From the NCBI GenBank assembly GCA_963930645.1, contig OZ005648.1, positions 271,447,830 to 271,511,829 on the forward strand: a DNA stretch of 64,000 nt. Reading direction: 5' to 3'. The notes under the pieces are model-generated. The model was not told the DNA's origin. It worked only from the letters and a program-made list of their open reading frames with translations, and ran no database searches. A program made the translations under genes and the position numbers. The number at the start of each line of letters is the position of its first letter. Within the stretch, counting starts at the first letter, position 1. Positions 11,346 to 22,904 of the stretch are shown piece after piece. This DNA is from Salticus scenicus (Eukaryota > Arthropoda > Arachnida > Araneae > Salticidae).

Positions 11346-12640
11346 AATCTTATAATAATTATTATTATTTTTCAAAATTATTTTCCATATTAAATGCAGA
11401 CGATTTCCATCTCAGAAAAGTATAGCACTAAATGTTTAAAAAAAGCAAAAATTATTTGTGCCCTATAGACGTTGTCTCAAGAAAGGTTTTTTTTATTATT
11501 ATTATTATTTCAATTGGGGGAATTTGCTTCAGATTTTCACAGATCTATATTATTTTCATCACATAATTCGTTTTAAATATATTGACGAGTTGCCTTGGAA
11601 AATATTAGTTTTTATTACTATGACATGAAAAATTACAGTTAACATATTAAAAAAAAAAAAAAAAAAAAAAAAATCGTACTTTTAAAGTAACTAACAATAA
11701 AACTAAACTATAAAATTAGTTTGAAACTTATACTAAATTTAAACAATATCATACGTGACGCATTCAGATTTTCCAGTGTGGTATTGAAAGCGGGATAGCA
11801 TTATCAAGATAACTCTGTTTATTTTTAAATATGAAAATTTTAATGTCAACTTATTTTGGATAAATTTATTTTACAAAAGTCTCAATTCTGATCGTGCATA
11901 ACGTTTATGAAATGCAATTCAAATAATAATCGCTGTCAGGCGCTAATTTGGTTTCTTCAAAGCAATTCAACAATATTTATATATATATTAATAAAAGCAA
12001 TAGAACTCAATTTCAAACAAGTTTCTATAAACTAGGTGTACCACTTTACATCTATGAAATTACTCAGAAACAATGTTGATTTTATTTCATTTTCTCAGTG
12101 ATTCATTACCACCTAAAAGAAGATGGAGCATTTCCAAATTCATGCAGGAGAGAGAAAGATAGAGTGAAGAGTGGGAAAGAAAAAAAAAATCTTCCAAGAA
12201 AAAATGCCGGAAGAAAAAAAAAAAAAATGAAACAGCAAACAAAATACAATTGCCACCAGAGTGAGTTCCCCTTCCTGATAACGAAAGATAAAATGATTTT
12301 AAATTCACCTCCTACAATCAAATCAATAAAATGTAATTTTCAAAAAAAGAATTTGAAGATCACAAAACTGTCAAGTCAACAAAGTAAATGATAATACCTA
12401 TTTTTCCATAGTACACACACCACATATACCAAGTGAAATCAAAAACATTGCATTTTTATTCCAAAAATTGCATTTTTGAATGAAAGATATAGAAACCACA
12501 TAGTTGATATAAAAAAGTATGGCAAGGTGTACGTAATATTGTACATAAACAAGATTAATAGTATAGGTTTTCAACATAATATCATAACTAGATGCAGCAT
12601 AAACAACACGCTTCGTATTTATTTTTTACTTTTATTTTTA
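11346..12640. other. Unassigned AT-rich DNA
   Basis: No gene is recognised. A dispersed piece at 11390-11440 matches 2360-2405. Simple repeats are at 11494-11510 (TTA) and 11650-11674 (poly-A). Overlapping open frames at 12090-12390 on both strands are driven by A/G-rich low-complexity sequence (AAAGAAAAAAAAA) and show no family motif. Confidence 0.45.
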
Positions 12641-14846
12641 ACTAGCCGCCTTCGGCGACCAGCTGGTTCGCGATCCTTGAAAAGTTCGACTTTACGAAAC
12701 TCCCGCTTGGTGGCGCCTTTTTCCCATTTCAGGTCCTTCAACAGCTCATTGACATATAGTGAAAATAACTTTATTGAAAAAATTAATCGCAGTAAATTAC
12801 TACTCGGTAGCGCCTACGGTGCCCTCTTCCCGTTTCAATATCTGAAACAGCCTGTTGGCTCCCCGTGTTACGATCTTTCAAAATTCTGACTTCAGCAAAG
12901 TCCAGCTCGATTGCGTCTGCGGCGCCTTATCCCCGTTTTAGAACTTACAACAGCTTTCACGCACATACCACAAATAGATTTGAAATTTTTAACTGTTGCA
13001 AATTTTCGCTTTGTGGCGACTAAGGCGCCGCTTACGCTTTACATTTCATGATTTGAAATAGCCTGTTCGCTCACCATATAAAGGACCTTGAAAATTCTGA
13101 TCGTGGCAAATCCGCAACCCGGTGGGTCTACGGTCTCCTAATCTCCTCCCTATAAGTAATTTACTGATAATCAGAATTGGAGATATTGAATTATTAAAAT
13201 GACAACGCGCCCTCTGGCGACAGAGATTTGCAATATGTACTCCTCAATTTCAGTTTAAAAGACTTAAAATGATATTTTACCTATGGAATTATGTTAATTA
13301 GAAGCTGAGATACAAAGGTAATATAAGCATTGTTACAACAAAATTTGTGTCTGATTTTTTTCGTTTTTTTTTTTTTTCTTTGAAACTTGCGTGTTTAAAA
13401 TCCTTAATACGAAATGCGAACGGAGTATCGGAATTCGAAAGCCTGCATCATAATTAGAATTGGAGATACTATAATAAAGGTGTTCTGGCTTTTCTGTGGT
13501 TTTCTCTGAAACTCCCGTACGGAATTTAACGGCTAATATCAGTTTAAAGTCCGTAATATTTCAAATGATGTGTTATAAGTAGAATTCTAGATATTGAATT
13601 ATTAAAATATCAAAGCGCCCTCTGGCGACAGAGATTTGCAAGAGATACTCATCAATTCTAATTCAAATAACTTTTAAATGATATATTACTTATGAAATTA
13701 TGTTAATTAGAAGCTGAGATACAAAGCTAATATAGACATTTTTATAAAAAGATTTGTGTCAGACTTATCCACGGTTTTCTCCGAAACTTGCTTAATTCCG
13801 GACTATATAACGTTAAAAAATCCTTAGTACGATATGTGAACAGAAATTGGAATTCGAAACTCTGCAAAATATTAAAGAATAAAGGTGTTCTGGGTGTTCC
13901 GTGGTTTTCTCCGAAACTCCCGTTCCTTTTCTACATCTTTGCCTCTTCGCTCTCCCCCCCCCCCCTCTTTTCCGTCGATAATAAAAATTTTACACTCGAA
14001 AATATCCGCAATCGATTTACCTTGCCTTACAATCTAAATATACCAACCAATTTCAAACGCTGTAACTCTTTTTTTTTGCCCCTTTTCCCCCTACCTCAAG
14101 CTTTCCCTAATAATCGTACTCTTTCAAAAGTATTCACAATCGAATTATTGGGCATTAAAATCAAATACTACGAATTTTCAACGGAAAAGAAAATTTAATC
14201 TTTTTCCAATAAATGTCATTTTTTATTTATTCATATTTTTTCATGAAAATTGAACAGTAGCTTTATAATATGCTGTCTAAGCCGAATATTCATTCAAATG
14301 AAAAATGAAAATTTGAAAAAGTTTGAAAATTGCAATTTTTCCCCCCAGTATAAAGCACGTGATATCTTAATTGATTACAACCATTTCCGTTTTCACACAG
14401 ACAGTCGTCTGCCTGTTGCAACTAAATTTCATACTTCAGTTAATTTTAAAAAATCTAATTGATGTATCGATAAGCCGCTTGCACTCTTAGATTCGGAAAA
14501 AAATCCCCTTTCATTTGGTACCAAATTTGTAACGATCGGACTAATATTTCTAATTTATTTTCCATTTTTTCTGCTTTTAACTCCGTTAAAATATCTATTT
14601 TTATGCAATCGCGGTGAATTCTCAGTGATTGAGATCGCTTTTTGATTAGACATAGGTCTATATTTTAATTAATATCTCCGCAACTAATTAAAATTTTTTA
14701 ATTCTGTTTTCACTATCCCCTCGGGAAGGCTTCTAGGTACTCGTATGTCAAATTTTATACTTCTGCGTTCAGTAGGGGCTGAACGTATAGATGCACAGAC
14801 AGACAGAGAGACAGACAGTCAGACATCTTCTTTTATTATTATAGAT
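12641..14846 (+). mobile_element. Family B element, complete-looking 2.2-kb copy
   Basis: Starts CTAGCCGCCTTCGGCGACC and ends with CAGACAGACAGAGAGACAGA then TTTTATTATTATAGAT. Internal hallmarks are repeated GGTGGCGCC/GCGGCGCC blocks near the 5' end, GCGCCCTCTGGCGACAGAGA (twice), TTCTCCGAAACT (three times), poly-C patches, and CCGCAACTAATTAAAAT near the 3' end. The GC-rich 5' hairpin, internal repetition and lack of any transposase resemble Helentron-associated non-autonomous elements (HINE/DINE-like). The 3' (CAGA)n tail could also fit another class, so the superfamily is uncertain. The open frame at 13788-14198 lies wholly inside the repeat. Confidence 0.8.
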
Positions 14847-15113
14847 GTTACTTACAGTTGGACGAAATTATAAATTCTTTACACGCTTCTAATTTGAATT
14901 TTATAATTTAAAAATGGGTTTTTGTTGTTTCGATGTTAAATAAGCACATATTTTGGAAATAAACTTTGAGAAGCCGCTTGTGTAGATTAGCAGCAAAATA
15001 ACTTCTTATTCAAGTAACTCGCGGAAGCAATTTTCAGAAGCATTGCTCAAAGCGTCAGGGCAAACAACTATAAATCTATCTCATACTTGGACAATTAAAT
15101 ATAAAATAAGAAA
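14847..15113. other. Spacer, nothing recognised
   Basis: Short AT-rich interval between family B and family E elements, with no gene or repeat recognised. Confidence 0.4.
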
Positions 15114-16410
15114 ACTAGTTAGCATAGGTGGACTCTGCTCAGTTCCCCATCATATGTATTTTCTCATAAATGTCTTGTACAGGACATATTATATACATGT
15201 TAAGAGAAATGAATTTGACCAAACGCTTGACACAGTGACAGAACGAAATCCTCGTCTAATAGGTTACCCACCATTCAGTTCGATATCTTATTCTAATCTA
15301 TTAATTTATTTTTTTTGGGATCAATTTCGTAGTTTATTTTCATGCTACTATTTCCAATGCAACTTTCCTAAAAATGCGTATTTTTATGAAATATCTCCCC
15401 ATTTTGCTATGTTGATAAAATCGTAATTTTCGAATAACTTAAGAAATTTTCCTATTAGAATATTTGTAGTTAATCATGTTCATACAAGTATCATAAATGT
15501 TATTTTGAAATTGTCTGATATATTTAGGATCCTTAAAATGGACCTTTATGCTCGATTTTGCCTTATTCTGCCATTTTAAGTAAATCGTAAATTCCAAATA
15601 ACTTACGAATTTTTTAAATTGGAAAAATCATACTCTATGGTATTCATGCCAGTATCCTAAATAATATTTCGAAAGTGGTTTGACATCTTTACGATGAAAA
15701 CATCCCTCAAGATTGACGTTTATGTGAAATTTTGCTCTATTCTGCCATGTTAAGAAATTCGTAAATTTCCAATAACTTACGATATTTTTATATTGGAAAA
15801 TTCATAGTCATTAATACTCATGCCAGTGTCCTAAATAATATTTCAAAAGTAGTCTGACATCTTTACGATGAAAATATCTCTCAAAATTGACGTTTATGTG
15901 AAATTTTGCCCTATACTGCCATGTTAAGAAATTCGTAAATATCGAATAACTTGCGAAATTTTCAAAGTAGCATATTTATAGTTGCTGATGTTCATTCCGG
16001 CATCAAAACTGATATTTTAAAACTGGTCTGACATTTTTACAGTAAAAAGTTTCCATTTAATGCACGTTTAAGTGAATTTTTGTCCTATTCTCCCATGTTA
16101 AGAAAATCGTAAATTTCGAATAACTACTGAAGTTTTCAAAATTCGAATGTTGCAAATGAATAGGGTTCTTGCCAGTGTCGAAAGTAACATTTTAAAACTG
16201 ATCTGACCTCTCTGCGACAATTTGTTCTTGAGATATCGTGTACACAGACTAACAAACTAACGGACTAACACACTAACAGACACCATACAAATTTTGTCAT
16301 TTTCGGATTCCTCACACCTGAAAACGTGTAAAAAAGTCAAAAAACAGAGGTCGAAAATGTTCACGATTATTTAAGTTCCCCATACCTATAGTATGATGGG
16401 GAACTAAAAA
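15114..16410 (+). mobile_element. Family E element, copy 1
   Basis: Begins ACTAGTTAGCATAGGTGGAC and carries the tag AGTTCCCCATCATA at 15141. It ends with a hairpin at 16374-16405 whose right strand is the inverted tag (TATGATGGGGAACT), then AAAAA. In between are about four tandem monomers with a very regular 174-bp period (the TTAAG after GCCAT(G/T) falls at 15576, 15750, 15924 and 16098), then a CTAAC(A/G)GAC repeat (16246-16281) and the pre-terminal AAACGTGTAAAAAAGTC...GTCGAAAATG motif. Copies 2 and 3 are at 31931-33276 (minus) and 36814-38175. The 127-residue open frame at 15043-15426 overlaps the element and is not conserved between copies. Confidence 0.9.
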
Positions 16411-16608
16411 CATTGATTTGTAGTGAAATAATAGCGCAAAATACCAAAATAAAATAGGCTGAAAACTATTAATTTGAAAACTATATAACTCTTATCTTAA
16501 ATGAAGAATTTTTCAGATATTCACAGTAATCAACCGCAATATTATCGAAAAATATGTTTGATTTGTAGTGAAATAAGTCTTGAACCCTTCAGAAATCGGC
16601 CTCGAACC

Positions 16609-16639
<31 letters not shown>

Positions 16640-16845
16640 AAATTTTGTCGATTAATTACGAAATAATTGTCTATATCAGCAATTAACTGCGATTAAAAGT
16701 ACATTTTGTCTATAAGGAGCAAAATTCAAGGGAAGGGAGGGGGGGGGGGGGGCACTATAAAATTGTCAAGTCCTGGTTACATCGCTCATTTAGATAAAAA
16801 TAAGTGGAATGGCATAGCACAGAATAACAAAAAAAAAAAAAAAAA
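16411..16845. repeat. Spacer with poly-C/(CA)n and poly-G runs
   Basis: Non-coding. Contains a run of about 20 C followed by (CA)n at 16606-16640, a G run at 16738-16752 and an A run at 16829-16850 that leads directly into family F. A CTTGAACCC/CTCGAACCCC patch precedes the C run. No gene is recognised. Confidence 0.6.
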
Positions 16846-16979
16846 AAAAATCTGGAGTGACTCCACTCGACTTTCCGAACATTGAGTAACTAACAGTTTT
16901 GTAGATAAAATAAAGAAAGAGGAGTTGCTAAACAAACAAAAAAGAGAAAACCATAAGAGAGTGTTTGAGTATTTTTCTC

Positions 16980-17398
16980 ATTGAATAAATCGCCGGATCA
17001 CTGCATATGAGCCGCGGTAGCCTGATCGGTAAGAGCAGCGAGTTCGTGATCGAAAGATTTCGGGTTCGGTCCTCGAGCCGGCCGAAGACCGTCGTGTACG
17101 CTAATGGCGACTGGTGCACGTTAAATCCGTCGTGGTCGCAAAGTCCTCCAAGTTCCCATCAAAAATTATACCTCTGGGGGTACCGGAGCATGGGTTTAAA
17201 CTCAGCCTTGTCCCGGATCAAAATTAGAGTTCCTGCTGGTGCTGCCATCTATCGCCAGCTTCTGGAGCAAAGACGTACTTCCTCCCTATAATGGGCGCTC
17301 CTCTGTTAAACGGAATGACGCACCCCTCCTGCCTTAAACCCGGTTAGTTCCACTAGCGGGGCTCGGAATTTCAGAGTGGCATAAGTAACAACAACAAC
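16980..17398 (+). mobile_element. tRNA-derived SINE, ~419 bp, AAC-rich tail
   Basis: A pol III-type A box (TAGCCTGATCGGTAAGAGC, 17018) and B box (GGGTTCGGTCC, 17062) form a tRNA-like head. A body with GGTGCACGTTAAATCCGTCG follows, then a tail GTAACAACAACAACA. An exact 9-bp target duplication, ATTTTTCTC, is at 16971-16979 and 17399-17407. The paralogous family F copy on the minus strand (about 31795-31815) lacks this insert. Open frames inside are translations of the SINE. Mobilisation would need a LINE partner, which is not in this window. Confidence 0.88.
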
Positions 17399-17722
17399 AT
17401 TTTTCTCCATATATCACACGAGGTTTTATTTAACGCTACTGAACATTGAGCCCTTAGATCATAATGATAAAGAATTTTTCTTTGTGTCCCTGTAAAAATC
17501 TATAAATGCTAGATTCACCAAAATGCTTATAGTTAGTGCAACAGTGATTTATAATATTCATACAAATTTTCAGCTCAATTGAATAAGGCGATTAGATGCT
17601 ATCGCTTGTCTCATAGGCCATAAAGATAAAGAATTTTTCTTTGTGTCCCTGTAAAAAAACTGTAAGTGCTAGATTCACCAAAATCTATACCGTTGGTTCA
17701 AATGTGACCTATAACATGTGTA

Positions 17723-20182
17723 CAGTCGGGGAAAAAAAAAAACGCAACACTCAACGTAACTTCGTTGCTAATCAATGTAGAAAAATGTAATAGGTATCAT
17801 TCGACGGGGAATTGTGAGTAGTTTCAGAAAATGAACTGGAATTTTGAATTGGGGGTCGTCTACATATTAAAACGCGCACCAACTTTGATTTTTTCAATGG
17901 TAACACCCTATTTTTATTTTATATTTGAATTCCTGGGATCGCGACAACGCGAAAAAGTATATTGGTTGTATATTTTACTCATTTTTTCACAGAGTTATAA
18001 GCGTTCAAAGTTTGGAGGTGCTAATGTTAAATTCATATTTCAAACTTTTATTAATATCTTCATAAAAAATAACTTGATCGATATAATTTTTTTTTTTACG
18101 AGATACAGTGAAGAAACCCAAACATAATCCATCATTACTTTTGATTCTGAAAAATATTTTTAATTCTGAAAAATATTAATAAATTCATATTCATAAAAAT
18201 TATGAATTATGACCTATATTAATTTTTACATAAAATGAATCCTAATGCTGAAAAATATGGGTGTGCAAATTTGCAGCTCATTCCAATTATTAGTTTTCGA
18301 GATATAAATAAATCTTTCTTTTAGAGTGGTTTAGGGGGCCGTCTCTTATATAGTTTTGCATGAGATAACGAATCAAATCTTAAAAAATAACAAAGAAAAT
18401 TAAACAAAATATTTTTATTTTTTATTTACGGGTCAAATTGTATAACAACAACTTCAAACGTAAAGAAATGAAACAAAAATAATGATTTTTAGACATTAGT
18501 GTTAGCATCAAGAATTTCTGTTTTCTATAGAAGACAAGTCCCGCCTTCATCGTTCTTCAAAACAAAACAATACAGTAAAGAAAAGTAAATGTGACATTGA
18601 GTATTCGTGTTAAACAACTTATTTTATGTTGACAAAAATATGCACAAGTGGTATTTACTTCATCGATTAATTGGTGATTAATTTTGAATCTTTTAAACAA
18701 ACACTAGAAGAAAAAAAATTAACTAAATAGGCGGGGTTTACTGTTTTAAATAGAAAAATAGGCTTAATGTGAAATTGTCAAATATAAAAAAACGAATGGA
18801 ATTGGAATGCAAGACAGACCTGTAAAATCGTTTCTTAACTACCGTCATAGTTTAAAAAAGCTTGATCATTTGCTTCATATAATGTTTTATTTTATTTTAT
18901 TTATTTACTTATTTATTTATTTTGTAGGGGGACGATTATTATTTCAAGGACACTTTATTCTTTAAAATTTTATTAATATATTTAAACTTTATACATTTTT
19001 AAAAACACAATTTAAATTTTATAAATATATTTTAACACTTTTTGCGACTGCAGGATTTTGTCTTTTTGACAGTAAGACCCGCCTACGGACATTATACTCT
19101 CAAAATAAAATATTTCAGAACAAATTTTCTGTATTCACAATTATATTACAAATAGATATACATTATAGTTATATTCTTTATAATCAATATATTTCTATCC
19201 ATAGTATATTTTATTGCAAAAATATGAACACTGGGTACACACTTAAGAAATATGTAACACATAAATTACGCAAGAAACGCCCACTGACCGAGTTATAGAT
19301 TTTCAAATAGCGCGAATCTACGTAAGCGGTCGCGAAAGGGTTAATTAAGAAATTATATTTTCATAGAAATTATAAAACGAATCGTACAGTTCCAAAGATT
19401 TCAACTGATCCAAAACTGGTAAGTGCGATTAAAATTGTTTAATATTTACTTCATGAACACTTAAAATAATTTAATCGAAAAGATTTAGTTTATGCGTTGT
19501 TGTATATATATATATATATATATATATTATTTCATTTCGTATATTATGTTACACCTACGAAAGAAAATTTAAGCTTTATTGGTGATCAGTACAGCCATAA
19601 TAGACACTTTTACTTGAAAAATATTGCGCTTTTTTCACAGAGTACTGTATGGAGTAATCGCAAGTGTAATGTATTTAAATAGACCTAAAATTATCTAAAA
19701 CAGTACTGAAGTATATATAAATCTAAAAAATTGAATTCAGGATAATTAAGGAAATCAAAACGAGGCAACGTTTTATTAATTGCTATAAATATTTTTTTCT
19801 CCTGAAACATTTCCGGTGTGAAACATTAAAATTTTTTCTATTTCTTATAGGATCTTAATTTTATTTTTCTACCTTTATAGATACCCCCCTAACACATTTT
19901 TGATTATAACTCTATAAATACTAAAGATAAAGTATACAAACAGTATACTTTTCCGCACTGCCAGACTCTCAGAAATTCGAAAATGAAGTCAGAATTGGGT
20001 GTTGCTATTGAAAAAATCAAAGTTGGCGCTCACTTCAATATGTTGATGACCCCTAATTCAAAATTTGACGACATATTCAGAAAGTGCTTTCAGAATTTCC
20101 TGTTGAATGATGTGTATTAGATGTTCCTGCGTCAATTAATAACGAAATTACAGCGGGTGTTGCGTTTTTTTTTCCCCGACTG
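17723..20182. mobile_element. TA-flanked transposon with long inverted repeats, 2.46 kb, no transposase seen
   Basis: Ends are CAGTCGGGGAAAAAAAA...CGCAACAC and its complement, flanked by TA at 17721-17722 and 20183-20184. Imperfect inverted similarity extends about 250 bp inward (GTAACTTCGTT/AACGAAATTAC, CCAACTTTGATTTTTTCAAT). The matching site in the other family F copy (31472-31473) has one TA and no insert, proving insertion. TA duplication and CAGT-type ends fit Tc1/mariner. No DDE transposase frame was recognised in the AT-rich interior, so it is non-autonomous or fully decayed. Confidence 0.88.
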
Positions 20183-20733
20183 TACAAATTCTTTGCTGAG
20201 ATCAATAAGGCGTTTAGACGCTATCACACTTTTAAAAATTTGGCAAAGAATTTTTCTTTGTGTCCCTGTAAAAAAAACTATAAGTGCTAGATTCTCCAAA
20301 ATCTATACAGATTGAGTATCTGTGACCTATAATATGTGTATAAAGTTTTTGCTCAATTGAACAAGGCGTTTAGATGCTATCGCACTTTTAAGATTTTGGT
20401 CCCTTGGCCATAATGATAAAGAATTTTTCTTTGTGTCCCTGTAAAAAAACTATAAGTGCTAGATTCACCAAAATCTATAGGGTTCGTACTATGGTGACTT
20501 ACAATATACGTACCAACTTTCAGGTTATTCCAACAAAGCGTTTAGACGCTAGCGTGTTCACTCACAGACATACACACACACATACATACACACACACATA
20601 CATATATCATCGTAAAAATAGTGAAAACGGACTCGTTGAACCTCGAAACGTATAGAAACATCAAAATCTCGAATTCGGATTTTTGACATGATTACAATAC
20701 TTTCCTCACTATAGTGTTCGGAAAGTAAAAAAA

Positions 20734-21510
20734 TAACTAAGAAAAATAACTCGATAGAGTACAACTAAGAGTCTTGTATTGGTTTCACAAGAATATGAAG
20801 AAATGTAAATTAACGCAAAATAATAATATTAAATAGCTATTAAGTCGAAAACTAATAAGAAAACTCTCACCTTAGATAAAGTATTTTTTATTTTATTTAT
20901 TTTCAGATATTAACAAATTTAAAGGTTCGACATTCTTCACAAGTATATTCTGGTCTCAAATGATCTTAACATTTTATTTTTCAAAAACGTATAGAAATTT
21001 TTCCCTATCATAGTAGGGCTAAGTCCTCTTTTTGAGATCGCAATCGGCGTTACTCAAAACACCGTAATAAATAGTGTAATACAGATAAAACAATCTCGGT
21101 AGGAAGTAAAAAAACAAACAGCTTATACCAATGCAAGGTAATGAAAGTTATTACATTTCAAAGCGGATGATTCATATTTTTAATTAACAGAAAACTCCGA
21201 CAGTTAAGAGCCTCCTAAGGGGAACTGATTATTCATCTGCTAGACAACGTCATCGAACTACGCCATCGAATTTAACACACTTATTACAATTATTAAAATT
21301 TAAAATCCTTCGAAAGTAAATCTATCACTATATTTCCATTAATAAACTAAATTCACAAATGAATGATTTATTAGAATAAATAAATAATTATTATTTTATT
21401 CCTACCTTTCCTTTTATGAAAACATAAGAAAAAGTTACGAAGTTATTACAACACAATAAGCAGACATAGATAAAAGTTTTGTTCACACACATACATTTAA
21501 TCTATATGAA
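20734..21510. other. Unassigned AT-rich DNA
   Basis: No gene or element was recognised. Open frames are shorter than 60 codons and have no motif. Confidence 0.4.
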
Positions 21511-21854
21511 ACTAGCAGACCCGGCCACGCGTTGCTGTGACTAAGTTATACGTTTAATTATATTGCAGTAAACTATTTAATACAGTCAAATTATTATTTA
21601 CGAACAAAGACTAAAATGTTGTAGCCGATGAAAAAACCCACAGGATTGAGATTTGAACCTTATGTCAAAATTTGGAAGCGATTGATAAAAATTTTCGTAG
21701 AGTTGATATTAAGCACAAATTAATTTTATTGTAGGGTTTTATAAATTTTAATGGAGAAGTGATATATATTATTTCTAATGCTACTTAGGATAAAAATGTT
21801 AAAATAACTAAGATATAAATTAAATTATAATAAAATTCTATTAAAATAAAAGTA

Positions 21855-22377
21855 TCCGCGATTGTAATGAAATGCTCGCCCTCTGGTGGGCTAAGGTGAA
21901 ATTACAATAAACATGGTTTAATTCGAATTCCATACAGCCGCCATTGCTTGCCGATATTTAGTTTCACATATATTTATTGAATAAAAATGAATAAATACGG
22001 TAAAAAAGATAACACATACTGTTGTGTGCTACAATCTAACTCCAAAGGATCAAGAAATCCAGAATTGAGCTTCCATTTATTTCCAAATGACAAATTTAAA
22101 ATTTCAGTTGCTTCGGCTAATGGAAGTAAAGAATTAATCAGATGATTTGAAATTAATATTTATTCAACTTCAGTTAAAAATCTACTTCCGATCGAACTTT
22201 GAATAAACTGAAGTGTTTTTTCCAAAAGCAATCAATTTTCCATAATGTAATGGCGGAGAAATTATAGTACGAATATTAAGTAGAATAACAAAAAGAACAC
22301 TAATGGAACACACTATAATGTTTACTAACAACTGCAGTGTTGAGAAAGCGCCATCTATCGATCATTACAATCGCGGA
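21855..22377 (+). mobile_element. 523-bp element with perfect 16-bp inverted repeats, carries a THAP exon
   Basis: TCCGCGATTGTAATGA at 21855-21870 is matched exactly in inverted form at 22362-22377. Inside is an open frame encoding the start of a THAP zinc finger. TATGTAATGG-type and AGCGCCATCTATC motifs lie near the right end. The flanks TAAAAGTA/TAAAAGAA look like an 8-bp duplication. However, the neighbouring repeat unit at about 22500 contains both in tandem without the insert, so the element may have inserted without duplication. THAP plus short inverted repeats suggests a P-superfamily relic. Confidence 0.7.
21987..22145 (+). pseudogene. THAP-domain fragment, 52 codons (P-element-like)
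   Basis: The frame starts at ATG 21987 and reads MNKYGKKDNTYCCVLQSNSK, then GSRNPELSFHLFPND before a stop at 22143. The paired cysteines of YCCV, a K/R-rich patch and the SFHLFP block match the first half of a C2-CH THAP zinc finger, a DNA-binding domain of P-element transposases and many animal THAP proteins. The second Cys-x2-His half, the AVPTIF box and the transposase are missing. It has probably decayed, though it could be a first exon. It lies inside the inverted-repeat element 21855-22377. Confidence 0.65.
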
Positions 22378-22904
22378 TAAAAGAAGCAGACGATTTTAAA
22401 AATAAATTTTTATGGATGTGAGAAATATAATATGTCTAAAGCTACTTTGGATTAAAATGTTAAAAAGACTAATATGTAATTTAATTTTTATTAAAATTCA
22501 ATTAAAATAAAAGTATAAAAGAAGCAGACGATTTTAAAATCAATTTTTATGGAGGAGTGTAATATAATGTATGCTATAATGGATAACTTTACTGTACAAT
22601 GACTTCATCATTTTAAATACTTTAAAGATGGCAACAGCTGTAGTTATAAAAAGGAAAACAATATGGCTAAACCAGAAAAAATAAGTAGATTTGATAAATA
22701 TTTTAAAACTTTAAAATAGGACATCTTATGAAATATTGGACATTTAATAAATACATGTATCATTTTAAATAGAAAAATATTTTGGAAAAATTTAGTATAT
22801 TTTAACGAAGTGATGAAAAGATTTTGATTATGTTAAAATTTTAATAGTAAATTCAAGTTAATAAATATGGGAAACATTGAGGATTAAGATAAGAATAATT
22901 ATGA

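Larger units (their letters stand above)
16846..20733 (+). mobile_element. Family F element, copy 1, carrying two nested insertions
   Basis: Starts AAATCTGGAGTGACTCCACT with a mini-hairpin (GAGTG/CACTC) and the tag GACTTTCCGAACA. It ends with ACTTTCCTCACTATAGTG and the inverted tag TGTTCGGAAAGT followed by AAAAAA. Internal monomers of about 172 bp contain TTTTTCTTTGTGTCCCTGTA and GCTAGATTCACCAAAATCTA. The 3.9-kb length comes from a SINE (16980-17398) and a TA-flanked transposon (17723-20182). Removing both gives the ~1-kb arrangement of copy 2 (30919-31930, minus). A diverged copy 3 is at 52180-53244. Confidence 0.9.

Noticed and set aside
12087..12391. Overlapping open frames on both strands
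   Set aside because: Low-complexity purine-rich DNA gives Lys-rich and Phe-rich translations; no start context, motif or second copy.
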